A stretch of 64,000 nucleotides of DNA from Paraburkholderia sp. PGU19 (GCF_013426915.1 NZ_AP023182.1:1302001-1366000), one strand, 5' to 3'; positions 37,126-48,043 are shown, counted from the first letter of the stretch. Notes: generated from the sequence alone by a model not told the origin. Program-made: numbers and translations.

Positions 37126-38554
37126 TTACGGCACCCTCGAATGGCTGTCATTGCTCATTTGCCCCTGTTCGATGTCGATTCCCGATGTCATCATCGGTGT
37201 GGTGCTCTCCGATGGACCGCCCAGCCCCTGTGTGTCAGGAATCCTGGCCAGCGCCCTATCTTCGTCGAACATGTGCTCGCGCATAATTGCAGCATCCAGC
37301 AACTCGAGTTCGTGGCGCAACGCCTCATGACGCGATACGGGCAGCGTTTTCATCAAGTTCTTTTGCATACTGCCCGCGCCGCATTGCCGTATTTCCCTGA
37401 TGCTGAGGTGCACGTAGTCGCGCCATTGGGGTGTGCGAAAAAGAACTCGCTCATGCCCGGCGCTCATCCCTAACCGTCCGATCGGCTAGAGATCGCTTAC
37501 CGACGACGCGTAATAGCCTGTGCAACTGATCGATAGCCAGCACGGCCGTCGTGGGGTCATTGATCGCAGCCGACAATGCCTTCAGGGCGATATCGACCTC
37601 GATCCTGAATGCGAACATCGGATCCTGCTCCATCGTTCTTTCCGTACCGAGCGCAACGAGTTTCTGTAACCGGTGCTCGTCAGTTTCATCGATTGCGACG
37701 CTTCCACCGGACAGGTAAAAGAGTGGCTCGTCGGTAGCGATGAAATCGCCCACCTGAACTGCGAACTCAATGAGGCAATCGAGACGCTGGGCCTCCCGAG
37801 CCAAACCGTGCAGGTTCGCGGCAAGGACAACGCCGGAGCGTCCCTGGTAAGGGATCACTCGCCGGCTCTGCGCGCCGCCCTTTGGCGCACGGTCACCGTT
37901 TGCCCTCGAGCCCGGCTCTTGTCTAGCCGGACACTCACCTGTTTGGGAGCCTGAGGCCCCTTGTCGTTGGCGTTCATCGAACGCATACGGATCGATGTGG
38001 CGAATGACGGCGAATCCTTGATCAGCGACTCGCCCTATCAGGCTGACTGGCCGCAGCAGGCGCGCCGAGTAATCGATCAGCAGAATGAATGCGACCAGCG
38101 AAGCAAGCCCGATGATCGATGCGAGCAACACCTGAAGTTGAGGCACAATAGCGGATTGACCCAGTTCCGCCATGGTCCTGTGCGTCCAGAGTAACGAAAA
38201 TACAAACAGTCCCACGATCCATCGGATAACGTTGTCGCGCAGCAGCGTTGTGGCGATGATGCGCGGTGTGTACTGTCCGCCTGCCACCTGAATGGCAACC
38301 AGCAAGGAACCGAAACTGAACACCAGACAGGAGAGGTTCAGCGTGAAGATCCGATCGAGAATCGAATGTGCCTCGTCGGCATTGACGGCAAGGAATCCAT
38401 GCTGCAAATCGTACGCATGATACGTGGTCAACCAGGCACCCACGTACTCGGCAATGCGCTTCAAGGCAATGCCGGCGATCACCGCAAGAATGGGCACGAT
38501 CCACAGTGAGGACCGGACATAGCTGATGACGCTGTATCTTCGGTTCCAGGCCAT
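37126..38554 (-). pseudogene. DUF2254 membrane protein, frameshifted
   Basis: The first 367 codons (38554 to 37451) encode a DUF2254 protein: four N-terminal transmembrane helices (SSLWIVPILAVIAGIAL and others), the GGQYTPRIIATTLLRDN motif, then a soluble domain ending in ALSAAINDPTTAVLAIDQL. The frame closes with DERRA, while the missing C-terminal part (HERVLFRTPQWRDYVHLSIREIRQCG) continues from 37467 in another frame that overlaps by 17 bp. A single indel near 37455 explains this. Start MAWNRRYS at 38554 has GGGAG upstream. Lies 66 bp after SulP in the same operon. Confidence 0.75.
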
Positions 38555-38619
38555 GCAAGTCTCCCTCGCCAGTTTCGACACGGAAACGTCGAGCGCCCGA
38601 TGCACTTTCGTTCAACGGT

Positions 38620-40410
38620 TCATGCCGGCCTGGTGGCGTCCGGCAACGGCCCTTTTCCTGCGTCCTCCACGGTGACGACCGTTGTGTCGGTGCCTTGCAA
38701 GAATGCTTCGACTACGTCGCTCTCGGTTACGCGCCGCCCAAAATCTCCGACTCGCTCCTCAAGACCCTCTGCCCGCAGAATGTCGCGCGCATCCGCGTGG
38801 GCCGCCACGATCCGCAGACGCATTCCCCCTTTCGCAAGATCCGCTTGCAGTGCCGCCAGCATCCGTGCGCCCGCAATGTCGACTGCTGGAGAACTGGACA
38901 GGTCGCAGATCACCAGCTTGACGGGAACTGCGCTCGACCGGATGTGCTTCCATACTGTCGCCCGGACATGTTCGGTGTTGAAGTAGAGCAGCGACGCCTC
39001 CACGCGAAACATCAGCACGCCTGGCACGGCCTCGTTGTCGGGGTGACGTTCGACATCCGAATATAGCCGCGTGCCGGGAATGCGTCCTAGCATCGCTACG
39101 TGCGGATGCGCGGCGCGCCTGATGAGCAGCAGCATCGATGCGAGAACCGCGAATATCACGCCCTTCAGGATGCCGAACTGCAACACCGCGGCGAATGCGA
39201 GCATCGATACGAGAAACTCATAGCGACTCACGCGCCATACATGACGCAATTCGCGAATGTCCACGAGTCCCTTGACCGCCACGAGCACGATCGCGGCAAG
39301 TACCACGTTGGGCAGATTGGTAAGCAGTCCCGTGAGGAACAGCAGACACAACCCGATTGCGATCGAAGCGAACACAAGCGAAAGCGGCGTCTTTGCGCCC
39401 GCCTTGTCGTTGACGGACGACTGCGACAAACCGCCCGCCACCGGATACCCCTGGAAGAAACCGGCCGCAAGATTGGCCGCACCCAATCCCAGCAGTTCCT
39501 GACGCGGATCGATTTCATAGCCGTTCTTTTGTGCAATCGCCCGCGCGGCGGAAACGCTTTCGACATACGATAGCAACAGGCATGCAAACGCCAACGGAAT
39601 GATGCCATCGACATCGCGCACGCGCAGCGCTGGAAAATGGAATTCGGGCAAGCCGGTCGGCAAGGTACCGACGATCTTGAATCCCATCTCGCGAAGCGGC
39701 GTCACCGTCAGCAGCACGATCGACAACACCACAACGAACAGCGCAACGGGACGACCGGGAAGAAATTTTTCGCCCAATAGCAGAAGTGCGAGCGCAGCGA
39801 TACCGAAGATCAGTACGACGAGTTGCGTATCGGGAAGCTGCCCGACGAGAATCGTGACGCGCTCGAAGAACTGCTCGCCGCCTCCCTTGACGCCGAACAG
39901 CTTGGGCATTTGGGTCAACGCGATGGTCAGCGCGGCCCCCGCTTTAAAGCCGAGTAGTATCGTTTCGCTGATGAAGTTCACAAGCGAGCTCAATCGAAAA
40001 ATCCACGCTACCAGACACATCACCGCGATAAGCACTGCGGTCAGGGCTGCTATAGAAGCGAATCTCGCTGGGTCTCCGCCTGCCATGTCGGCGACGGTCA
40101 CTCCCACGAGCATCGAGATTGCGGAAGTGGGACCGATGGCCAGTTGACGCGACGATCCGAATACCGCATAGAACAGACCGCCCACCAGGTAACAGTAGAT
40201 GCCGTATTGCGGCGGCAGCCCTGCCAGCGTCGCGTAGGCGAGCGACACGGGTATGCCGTAGGCTGCGAGCGTCACACCGGCAACTGCATCGGCGGAAAGC
40301 CAGCGCCATTGATAGGTCGATAGCCATTGTGCCGGCGGAAATATCTCGCGCCAGCCTGTAGCGGGTGCCTCAATTCCGGTAGTGGCGCCGGAGACTTGCT
40401 GGTTAGCCAT
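38620..40410 (-). CDS. SulP-family anion transporter with STAS domain
   Basis: A 596-aa permease of the SulP (SLC26) family. It has the signature region LAYATLAGLPPQYGIYCYLVGGLFYAVFGSS with AIGPTSAISMLVG, about 10-12 membrane helices, AARAIAQKNGYEIDPRQELLGLGAANL, and a C-terminal STAS domain from about residue 450 (VICDLSSSPAVDIAGARML). These carry sulphate, bicarbonate or other anions; the substrate cannot be told from sequence alone. Strong ribosome-binding site GGAGGAGGG. Third gene in the DUF2252 operon governed by FNR box 2. Confidence 0.88.
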   Translation of the reverse strand: MANQQVSGATTGIEAPATGWREIFPPAQWLSTYQWRWLSADAVAGVTLAAYGIPVSLAYATLAGLPPQYGIYCYLVGGLFYAVFGSSRQLAIGPTSAISMLVGVTVADMAGGDPARFASIAALTAVLIAVMCLVAWIFRLSSLVNFISETILLGFKAGAALTIALTQMPKLFGVKGGGEQFFERVTILVGQLPDTQLVVLIFGIAALALLLLGEKFLPGRPVALFVVVLSIVLLTVTPLREMGFKIVGTLPTGLPEFHFPALRVRDVDGIIPLAFACLLLSYVESVSAARAIAQKNGYEIDPRQELLGLGAANLAAGFFQGYPVAGGLSQSSVNDKAGAKTPLSLVFASIAIGLCLLFLTGLLTNLPNVVLAAIVLVAVKGLVDIRELRHVWRVSRYEFLVSMLAFAAVLQFGILKGVIFAVLASMLLLIRRAAHPHVAMLGRIPGTRLYSDVERHPDNEAVPGVLMFRVEASLLYFNTEHVRATVWKHIRSSAVPVKLVICDLSSSPAVDIAGARMLAALQADLAKGGMRLRIVAAHADARDILRAEGLEERVGDFGRRVTESDVVEAFLQGTDTTVVTVEDAGKGPLPDATRPA

Positions 40411-40491
40411 TTAACCCTCCTCCCGGTCGGTTCATCCGAAGGTTCAACCGTGCCGGCCGGCCCGTTTTCGAGCCCGCAATCGCGCGAGACA

Positions 40492-41223
40492 TCAACCGCC
40501 CGTAGCGGTTCGCATGCTGGGCCACGTCAATGATACGGTGATGCCGCCGCGCCTCGGAACATTGACGCTTCGCGAGCGCTCGAGTCCGTTCAGCTTTGCG
40601 ACGAGCCGGTAACGTCCCGGTGGAACTTGCGCGTAGAGATACGGACCATCCGAAATGGCTGTGAAGATCAAACGGCCATCGATGGTCAATATGCGCACGT
40701 CCACATCCGAGACGAATTCGCCGCCATTCGCGGTGAAGCGCGCGCGCATGCTGTAGCCGGCCGCTACGGCGCGCATCGCGGCTGCTTCCTCGACGCCCAC
40801 GCCGCCCGTTACATACGCGATGCCCAGACTGCGAGCGACGGTCGGACCTCCCGCTCCGGAGGAAAGCGGCACATCCGTTCCCATACCGCTGCATGCCGGG
40901 CTCATACCCATGCTCATCGGCATGCCGCCGTCATAGCCCATCATTGAATGATGGCTGCCCATGCTGCCTGATAAGTTGACGCCCTGTTCCTTCGCGCGCG
41001 AAACAAGCAGCTCGTGCCATTGTTGTGCGATTGCCTGGCGTTCCGCATGAGTCTGCGCCTCGCGCATTTTCGTACAGAACCCGGTACGCTCAGAGGGCGT
41101 AGTCAGGTCGGCCGACGTAACATTGCGAGTAGGCTGCGTCAATCCTTCAAGCGGAGCGACGATAGCAAGACACAGTAGTGAGCCCACTATGGTCTTGTGC
41201 AGCACGGAAAATAACGTGCACAT
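40492..41223 (-). CDS. Exported protein with carboxypeptidase-regulatory-like domain
   Basis: A 243-aa protein with a signal peptide (about residues 1-30, KTIVGSLLCLAIVAPLEGL). A helical section with KMREAQTHAERQAIAQQWH follows, then a Met/Gly/His-rich stretch SGSMGSHHSMMGYDGGMPMSMGMS. The C-terminal beta-sandwich VDVRILTIDGRLIFTAISDGPYLYAQVPPGRYRLVAKLNG has the carboxypeptidase-regulatory (CarboxypepD_reg) pattern. The Met/His-rich linker could bind copper, a guess. The ATG at 41223 with GGAGG upstream is chosen. Between DUF2252 and SulP in one operon. Confidence 0.65.
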   Translation of the reverse strand: MCTLFSVLHKTIVGSLLCLAIVAPLEGLTQPTRNVTSADLTTPSERTGFCTKMREAQTHAERQAIAQQWHELLVSRAKEQGVNLSGSMGSHHSMMGYDGGMPMSMGMSPACSGMGTDVPLSSGAGGPTVARSLGIAYVTGGVGVEEAAAMRAVAAGYSMRARFTANGGEFVSDVDVRILTIDGRLIFTAISDGPYLYAQVPPGRYRLVAKLNGLERSRSVNVPRRGGITVSLTWPSMRTATGG

Positions 41224-41307
41224 GAAATGCCTCCACCAATCTCTTTCCAGCACCCGATTCGTCGGAACGACGCATCCATGCCTCTGTGCCAGGGCGTTAG
41301 CGCATCG

Positions 41308-42729
41308 CTACTCGACTGTCGTCGCCTGGATCCGGCCTTCGCGAATCGCCTGAATGAACGCCCGATAGTCACGCCGGTTTTGAGAGCTGTACTCGGTCGC
41401 AAATTCGGTGATCGCGTCATCGAAGGTTTGGCCCGAACCCATGTAGCCTGCGATCATTGCTGCATCCCCCGACCGCGCGTGAGCGCGTGCGAGCGCATGC
41501 GCACACATGCGCGCGTACTGCCTGAGCAAGCCCGCATCCAGCGATTCAATGATCACCGACATCTTCAGGTCGCGCAGCTGGCGAATATAGAAGTCGCGCC
41601 TGCCTGATCCGCGGGTCCAGCCGAGAAACACATCGCTGGCCGACTGCATGATGCGCTGGCCGGCAATCACGCGCTCCCCATGATTCGCGTGCAGGCTCTT
41701 GCCCGCGTATGGTTCGAGCACCGACGTCCGCGCCTCCTTGACCTGCAGGAACAGCGGGTCGTTGTCCGAGGCCATGAAAAGACCGACACCGCACACTGTG
41801 CCGACGCTACCCACGCCGACCACCTTCAACGCGAGATCGACGAATTCATACCTGTCGAACAGCACCCGCACATGCTCCGCGAGGCTCTCACGATATGAAG
41901 CGATCGCTTCCGCGTAACCCGACTGAAGACCCGGGGCAATCTCTTCCGTGGGATGGAAGATAAGCGGTGGCTCGTCCTTGATATGTGGCCGCCCGCCTTC
42001 TTCCGATACCAGTTTCGGATAGAAATGATCGGGCACTGTCTTGCGGCGCTCGATTTCGATCCGCTGTGCGATGCGCTTGCGGACCGCTTCGATGACAGCG
42101 GGATCGCCTGAACGATCCTGGTACTTCTGCAGGTCGATTTTGTCATACCAGACGTCTAGCGCACGCATGGACGAGTAGTCGTGCATGCGCTCGCGGTATT
42201 CGCGCACGAGTTCCGTCGTCACGCGGGTTGCGTCGCTGTACTGCAATTCCAGATGCTGCGCTGCGATCACCACGCTGGTTGCAAGGCGTTTCACATCCCA
42301 CTCGAACGGCGCCGGAAGCGTTTCATCGAGGTCGTTGATATCGAAGATCACATTGCGCTCGGGCGTCGCGAAGCCGCCGAAGTTCATCAGGTGAGCGTCA
42401 CCGCATGCCTGCACACGCAATCCGCTCGTCGACGTCACGGCGAGGTCGGCCGCCATGATAATGGCGGCGCCGCGAAAGAACGCAAACGGAGACGCCGACA
42501 TTCGTCCGAAGCGTATCGGTACGAGGCTGGCGAGCCGGCCTTCGTTGGACATCTCGAGAAGCTCCAGCGGATCCTGACGTCGTTCAGGAGTCTTCCATCC
42601 GGCCTGGGATGACCTGGGCACTGCATCACGTACCTGACGCCCTTGAGCCGCCCTTTCATCGGGCGTTCGATACGAAACAGGCGCTGCGTGTGCGTTGCGC
42701 GTTGCCTTGTGTGAAACGGCGTTGTCCAT
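41308..42729 (-). CDS. DUF2252 protein
   Basis: A 473-aa protein of the DUF2252 family, whose fold resembles kinases of the choline/aminoglycoside kind. Motifs: VPIRFGRMSASPFAFFRGAA, QACGDAHLMNFGGFATPERN (catalytic-like HxxN), VIFDINDLDETLPAPFEWDVKRLA, and GVGSVGTVCGVGLF. The family has no proven activity. Start ATG 42729 with AGGAGCGATGTG upstream. First gene of a four-gene operon (DUF2252, exported protein, SulP, DUF2254) with an FNR-type box 77 bp upstream. Confidence 0.85.
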   Translation of the reverse strand: MDNAVSHKATRNAHAAPVSYRTPDERAAQGRQVRDAVPRSSQAGWKTPERRQDPLELLEMSNEGRLASLVPIRFGRMSASPFAFFRGAAIIMAADLAVTSTSGLRVQACGDAHLMNFGGFATPERNVIFDINDLDETLPAPFEWDVKRLATSVVIAAQHLELQYSDATRVTTELVREYRERMHDYSSMRALDVWYDKIDLQKYQDRSGDPAVIEAVRKRIAQRIEIERRKTVPDHFYPKLVSEEGGRPHIKDEPPLIFHPTEEIAPGLQSGYAEAIASYRESLAEHVRVLFDRYEFVDLALKVVGVGSVGTVCGVGLFMASDNDPLFLQVKEARTSVLEPYAGKSLHANHGERVIAGQRIMQSASDVFLGWTRGSGRRDFYIRQLRDLKMSVIIESLDAGLLRQYARMCAHALARAHARSGDAAMIAGYMGSGQTFDDAITEFATEYSSQNRRDYRAFIQAIREGRIQATTVE

Positions 42730-42805
42730 CACATCGCTCCTAAACGCAATCAAGCCTTGCCACATCCGTATACGTTTTACGATACCCACGCGACGACCGG
42801 TCGAA

Positions 42806-42819
42806 TTGATTCAGGTCAA
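42806..42819. promoter_or_regulatory. FNR/ANR-type box 2 (DUF2252 operon)
   Basis: TTGATTCAGGTCAA (TTGAT-N4-GTCAA). On the minus strand TATCGT at 42779-42784 lies 21 bp beyond the box, close to class II spacing for the DUF2252 operon. Confidence 0.75.
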
Positions 42820-42924
42820 TGCTCCGAGGGCATGGAGATTCACCATGAGCGGGAGTTTCCTGGTGATGGCTTCAGCGTTGAATGAATTCCGTCGGTATCA
42901 AATCGGACTCGGCCGGGATCAACC

Positions 42925-43819
42925 ATGTCAGATGAGTGTCGATTCCCGGCGCAGTCATGCGCAGGACCAGTTAGCGGCGCACCGTGTTCATTTCACACAC
43001 GCAATTGGCGCACAGCGTTCGTCGCGACTTACCTTTTGCTGACCGTCATGCAGGTATCGGCCCAGGAACTCGAGCCACGCGCGTATTCGCCCGCACCGGT
43101 GGGTACCAACTTTATTGGACTCACGTATGCCCGGCTGGGTGAACAGGTACTCGTCGATCCGTCGCTTCCTATCAGCGATGTCCACGCCAACATCAATTCT
43201 GCATCCGTTGGATACGTGCACGTATTCAACCTTGCAGGGCATGCCGCGTCGCTTGGACTGATTGCGCCTTTCATTAGCGGTGACATCTCCGGCAACGTCT
43301 TCGATGCACCGAATCAGGTGCACCGCGCCGGCCTGGGAGATCTTCGCTTCAGGCTTTCGATCGATCTTCTGGGCGGGCCCGCGTTGACACCGGAACAATT
43401 CGCGCTCCGCACACCGGACACCGGACACGATCGTCGGCACGAGTCTGACCCTCATTGCGCCAACCGGACAGTATGAATCCGCGCATCTCGTCAATGTGGG
43501 AAGCAACCGATGAGCGTTCAAACCCGAAGTCGGCGTGTCGAAGCCACTGGGCAACTGGTTCGCAGAAGCAACAGCTGGCGTCTGGATCTTCACGGACAAC
43601 ACGTCGTTTCTCGGTAGCAAGCGACGCAGTCAGGCGCCGCCAGGCGTGCTCCAGTTGCACGGCTGATACATGTTCCGCACCGGTCTGTGGCTGGCTGCCG
43701 ACGCGGGCTCCTATACCGGCGGTGCGGTCAGCCAAAATCGCCGTGTCAAATGGCTTCATGGTCCGCGCGGGAGGAAACTGCAAGTCCGTCTCACTGACGT
43801 TGCAGTATCGATGGTTTAA
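42925..43819 (+). pseudogene. Outer-membrane protein (MetA-like transporter family), broken
   Basis: The N-terminus has a signal sequence (TAFVATYLLLTVMQVSAQEL) followed by PRAYSPAPVGTNFIGLTYAR and GLGDLRFRLSIDLLGGPALT, the pattern of outer-membrane proteins of the phenol-degradation MetA-like family. After about 170 codons the frame shifts; the continuation PTGQYESAHLVNVGSNR, then a TGA, AFKPEVGVSKPLGNWFAEAT and VWIFTDNTSF are found in another frame with a further stop near 43665. Clearly non-functional as written. Divergent from the DUF2252 operon. Confidence 0.75.
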
Positions 43820-43868
43820 CCGATAAGGCATCCGTACGATTTTTTAACCGAGAGGCACAGATCATCCT

Positions 43869-43882
43869 TTGACCAAAATCAA
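43869..43882. promoter_or_regulatory. FNR/ANR-type box 3 (arcD-arcA)
   Basis: TTGACCAAAATCAA (TTGAC-N4-ATCAA). TATGCT at 43904-43909 on the plus strand lies 21 bp after the box, giving a class II-like promoter for arcDA. Confidence 0.75.
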
Positions 43883-44064
43883 CTGAAAGGCTTTAACCGT
43901 TTCTATGCTGGGTATGCGTGGAGAGTCCGTCTGTCGAGCGCGAATAACCGCGAGATTCAGACGAACCGGCGCATTCTGGTCCGCGGCACACGACTACCGA
44001 CTGCTCTATCCGTTGAACGGCATGGATCTCGTCGCGGATCGCAAACAGGTGAAGGAGAGGTTAC

Positions 44065-45546
44065 ATGTCTGATTCAGTATCTCAACCTGCATCCGGCTCG
44101 AAAACGGGTCCGGCTATCAATTCCTCTACCGCTCCCAAGTTGCATCTCGGCGCGCTGACCTCACTGGTAGTGGGCTCGATGATCGGAGGCGGCATCTTCT
44201 CACTACCGTAAAACATAGCGGCCAGCGCCAGTGCGGGAGCGGTGCTGATCGGGTGGGCGATTACCGCCGTGGGCATGCTGACGCTGGCCTTCGTGTTCCA
44301 GACGCTCGCGAACCGCAAGCCCGATCTCGACGGCGGCGTCTATATCTATGCGAAGCAAGGCCTCGGCGACTATATGGGCTTCTCTTCGGCGTGGGGCTAT
44401 TGGATCAGTGCGTGGCTCGGAAACGTCGGCTACTTCGTCCTGCTGTTCGGCACTTTCGGCTATTTCTTCCCGGTGTTCGGCGAAGGCAATACACCCGTCG
44501 CGATTGCGTGCGCCTCCGTGTTGCTGTGGGGCGTTCATTTCCTCGTGCTACAGGGCATCAAGGAAGCGGCATTCGTGAACATGGTCACGACCATCGCCAA
44601 GGTCGTGCCGATCGTTCTGTTTATCGTGATCTGCGCATTTGCATTCAACGCGCACTTTTTCACCAACGACTTCTTCGGCTTGAACGCGCCGAAACTCGGG
44701 AGCGTCGCCAATCAGGTTCGAGGCTCCATGCTGGTGACAGTCTGGGTTTTCATCGGTATCGAAGGTGCAAGCATCTTCTCCGCACGCGCGGAAAAACGGA
44801 CGGACGTCCGCAAGGCGACGATCATGGGATTCGTCGGCGTACTGCTCGTTCTCGTACTCGTCAACGTGCTGTCGCTCGGAATCATGGCACGACCTGAACT
44901 TGCCGCGCTGCAAAACCCGTCGATGGCGGGGGTGCTCGAACATGTTGTGGGTCACTGGGGGGCCATTCTGATCAGTGTCGGTCTCGTCATTTCGCTGCTG
45001 GGCGCCCTGCTCTCGTGGGTGTTGCTGTGCGCGGAGATCATCTTCTCGGCTGCGCGGGACAACACGATGCCGAGCTTCGTGCGCAAGGAGAATTCAAAGA
45101 AGGTTCCAGCCAATGCGCTCTGGCTCACCAATGGTCTGACACAGGCATTCCTGCTGATCACGCTGCTCGCCAAAGGAACTTACCTCTCGCTGATTTATCT
45201 GGCGACCTCGATGATTCTGTTGCCGTACTTCTGGTCGGCAGCTTATGCGTTGCTCGTTGCATGGCGTCGCGACACTTACGAGCACGAGCCCGCTCAGCGA
45301 AACAAGGACCTTCTGATTGCAGCCATCGCCGTGATCTATGCCGTGTGGCTGCTCTATGCGGGCGGACTCAAGTACGTGTTGTTGTCAGCGCTGTTATACG
45401 CACCTGGCGCCCTGCTGTTTGCCAAAGCGAAGCACGAAACCGGGCAACGCGTGTTTACGGTGGTGGAAAAACTCATCTTTGCGGCGGTCGTGGTAGGCGC
45501 GCTGGTTGCCGCATTCGGGCTTTACAAAGGTTTCCTCACGCTCTGA
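44065..45546 (+). pseudogene. arcD: Arginine/ornithine antiporter with premature stop
   Basis: An APA-family antiporter that swaps arginine for ornithine in the arginine deiminase pathway. Starting at ATG 44065 (GAAGGAGAGG upstream), the frame reads APKLHLGALTSLVVGSMIGGGIFSLP and then hits TAA at 44209-44211 (codon 49). The normal family sequence there is LPQN, so a CAA to TAA change is likely. The frame then stays open for 445 further codons (NIAASASAGAVLIGWAITAV, and so on). An internal ATG at 44242 could give a product lacking the first helix. Followed by arcA 14 bp later. Confidence 0.85.
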
Positions 45547-45559
45547 CTACGGGAGACAC

Positions 45560-46820
45560 ATGATGACTACGGAAACCATGAAGTATGGTGTTCATTCGGA
45601 AGCGGGCAAGCTGCACAAGGTGATGGTCTGCTCACCCGGACTTGCCCATCAGCGACTGACGCCACGCAATTGCGACGAGCTGCTCTTCGATGACGTGATC
45701 TGGCTCAGCCAGGCCAAACGTGATCACTGCGACTTTGTCACGAAGATGCGCGAGCGCGGCGTCGAAGTATTGGAAATGCACAATCTGCTGACCGAGACGG
45801 TACATATCCCTGAAGCACTTGCATGGATTCTGGATCGCAAGATCCGCCCGGATACCGTCGGCGTTGGGCTCGCCAACGAAGTGCGCGCATGGATGGAGAG
45901 TCTGGAACCTTGCAGGCTGGCCGAGTTTCTGATCGGCGGCGTCGTGGAAGAGAATATACCCGATACCGACGAGTCCAACGCGCTGAAGATGTATCGGCAG
46001 TACCTGGGCTACTCTGGCTTCGTGTTGCCGCCGTTACCCAACACGCTATTCACGCGCGACACGACCTGCTGGATCTATGGCGGCGTGAGCCTCAACCCGA
46101 TGTACTGGCCCGCCCGCCGGCAGGAGACCTTGCCGACCACGGCGATCTACAAGTTCCACCCTGACTTCGCGCACAAGGAATTCGAAGTCTGGTACGGCGA
46201 TCCCGACCGCGAGCACGGCATGGCCACGCTCGAAGGCGGCGACGTCATGCCGATCGGCAAGGGACTGCTGCTCATCGGGATGGGTGAACGCACGTCGCGG
46301 CAAGCCATCGGGGAGCTGGCGCAGAACCTGTTCGCGAAGGGGACTGTCGAGCGGATCATCGTGGCCGGATTGCCGAAAGTCTCGCGCCGCGATGCATCTG
46401 GATACGGTATTCACCTTCTGCGACCGGGACCTGGTCACCGTATTCCCCGAAGTGGTCAACGAGATCGTAGCGTTCTCGCTGCGGCCCGGCGATTCGGAAG
46501 CGACGAAAATCAGCATTCGCCGCGAAGACAAGCCGCTCGTGGAGGTCGTGGGCGATGCTCTGGGACTCGCGACATTGCGTGTCGTCGAGACGGGCGGCAA
46601 TAGCTTTGCCGCCGAACGCGAGCAGTGGGACGACGGCAACAATGTGGTCTGCATCGAGCCCGGCGTGGTCATCGGCTATGACCGCAACACGTACACCAAC
46701 ACGTTGCTGCGCAAGGCCGGCGTCGAAGTGATCACGATCACGGCAAGCGAGTTGGGCCGCGGCCGGGGCGGCGGGCATTGCATGACTTGCCCGATCGTCC
46801 GCGACGGTATCGACTATTGA
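45560..46820 (+). pseudogene. arcA: Arginine deiminase, single-base frameshift
   Basis: Converts arginine to citrulline and ammonia, an anaerobic ATP-generating route. The first part carries the family motifs [23 protein letters not shown] and [12 protein letters not shown]. At about 46379 one base is in excess: the frame changes after AGLPK, and the proper continuation [17 protein letters not shown] runs to the stop at 46820 with the catalytic Cys in [11 protein letters not shown]. All catalytic residues are thus present but in two frames. Ribosome-binding site GGGAG. arcB and arcC are not in the window. Confidence 0.88.
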
Positions 46821-46854
46821 GTGACTCGCGCTGTCCCTGCGGCGGCGCTTCACT

Positions 46855-47868
46855 TTACAGCGCCTGCATCGCCGCGTCGATGTCGAGTCCGCCGGGTAAC
46901 AATTCACTGCGTGGGAACCTGACCATTACGAATGAACGAATGACGGCCGGCTTGCCCGGAATGCGCGCAAAGTGAAACTCGATATCTGTCCCGGCACGAC
47001 TGTCAGGGGCTTGTACGACGTTCATCGAGTCGATCCGCACGTGTCTGCTTTTCACGTGCAGATGATCTGCCGGTTTGAGGAACACGTTGCACACACACTC
47101 CAGTTCGAGTTCGAGCGAGTCTTCCGGCACCCGTAGCTTTGCAAGCGCACGCGAATTCTTTTCCATCTCCGCCTGGATGCGAACCAGGTCGTCCGCTGCG
47201 GCGATGGCGGGCTCGCCGACAACGTCGCGCAAGCCCGTGCCCTGGCTTTCGAGCAAGGCGACGCGTTCTTCGATGAGCGCCCTCGACCGCTTTGCCAGAT
47301 CGCGCCGGTTTGCCCCGAGACTTTCGAAGCCCGCCAGTGCCAGCTGATCGATGAGCCGGCGCCCGATCTCCGCACGTAATGACGCTTCCGAATCGCTGCA
47401 GATTCTGACGCGATGGTCGCTGAAACATAGTGTGGTTTGTGGCACGTCGTGACGAATAGAATCGCCTTCGAGTGCAACACCCAATATGTGCCGCTCGGTC
47501 ATCGCCATACCCAGAACGGCATACGCTTCTGCCGGGGCCGCGTCTCGTGCGAACAGGTCGCGTAGTGCCTCTGAGCGGCTAAATGCTTGAGAGAGGTCGC
47601 GGGGCGTGGCGAAGAACGCGCGAATCACAGCGTCGAACGACCACGCTTCGGCGTTGGCGTCGCGCACCGGCGGCAAAGACGCGACGAGATCGTCCGTGTA
47701 GCTCAGCGCCGTGGTGAGCGAATGCGCAAGCCGCTCTTCGTGATCTCGTGCGCGCTTCAATTTTGGATTCATCGCGAGCACGCGCGCGACTGCCTCGCCG
47801 ATCCTGTTCTCCGTGTCGGCGTCCGTGCGCCTGCGCCGGCGCATAAGCAATCCATTGAACAAGCCCAT
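46855..47868 (-). CDS. Hypothetical protein (337 aa)
   Basis: An intact frame starting at ATG 47868 (MGLFNGLLMRRRRRTD, GGAG 8 bp upstream); the open sequence further upstream has no coding character. Long helical sections (RIGEAVARVLAMNPKLKRAR, RRDLAKRSRALIEERVALLE, LVRIQAEMEKNSRALAKLRV) suggest coiled coil. A C-terminal beta-rich part reads LELECVCNVFLKPADHLHV and PGKPAVIRSFVMVRFPRSEL. No signal peptide. I do not recognise the family. Convergent with arcA. Its 5' region contains the candidate small RNA at 48046-48157. Confidence 0.6.
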   Translation of the reverse strand: MGLFNGLLMRRRRRTDADTENRIGEAVARVLAMNPKLKRARDHEERLAHSLTTALSYTDDLVASLPPVRDANAEAWSFDAVIRAFFATPRDLSQAFSRSEALRDLFARDAAPAEAYAVLGMAMTERHILGVALEGDSIRHDVPQTTLCFSDHRVRICSDSEASLRAEIGRRLIDQLALAGFESLGANRRDLAKRSRALIEERVALLESQGTGLRDVVGEPAIAAADDLVRIQAEMEKNSRALAKLRVPEDSLELELECVCNVFLKPADHLHVKSRHVRIDSMNVVQAPDSRAGTDIEFHFARIPGKPAVIRSFVMVRFPRSELLPGGLDIDAAMQAL

Positions 47869-48043
47869 CTTTCGCGCTCCGAGTGGCCTAAGCTTGCCAT
47901 TCCGGCGGCATCCGTGCGCTCGACCTGCGGCCCTGCAGGGTATCGCGCTGGAGTCGCTATTGCGTTGCATCCGCCGATTTGCTGTTCCCATGGACGGCGT
48001 GATTGACCGCCCGGGATGGCAGCCGCGGATAGGTGGTGATGGA

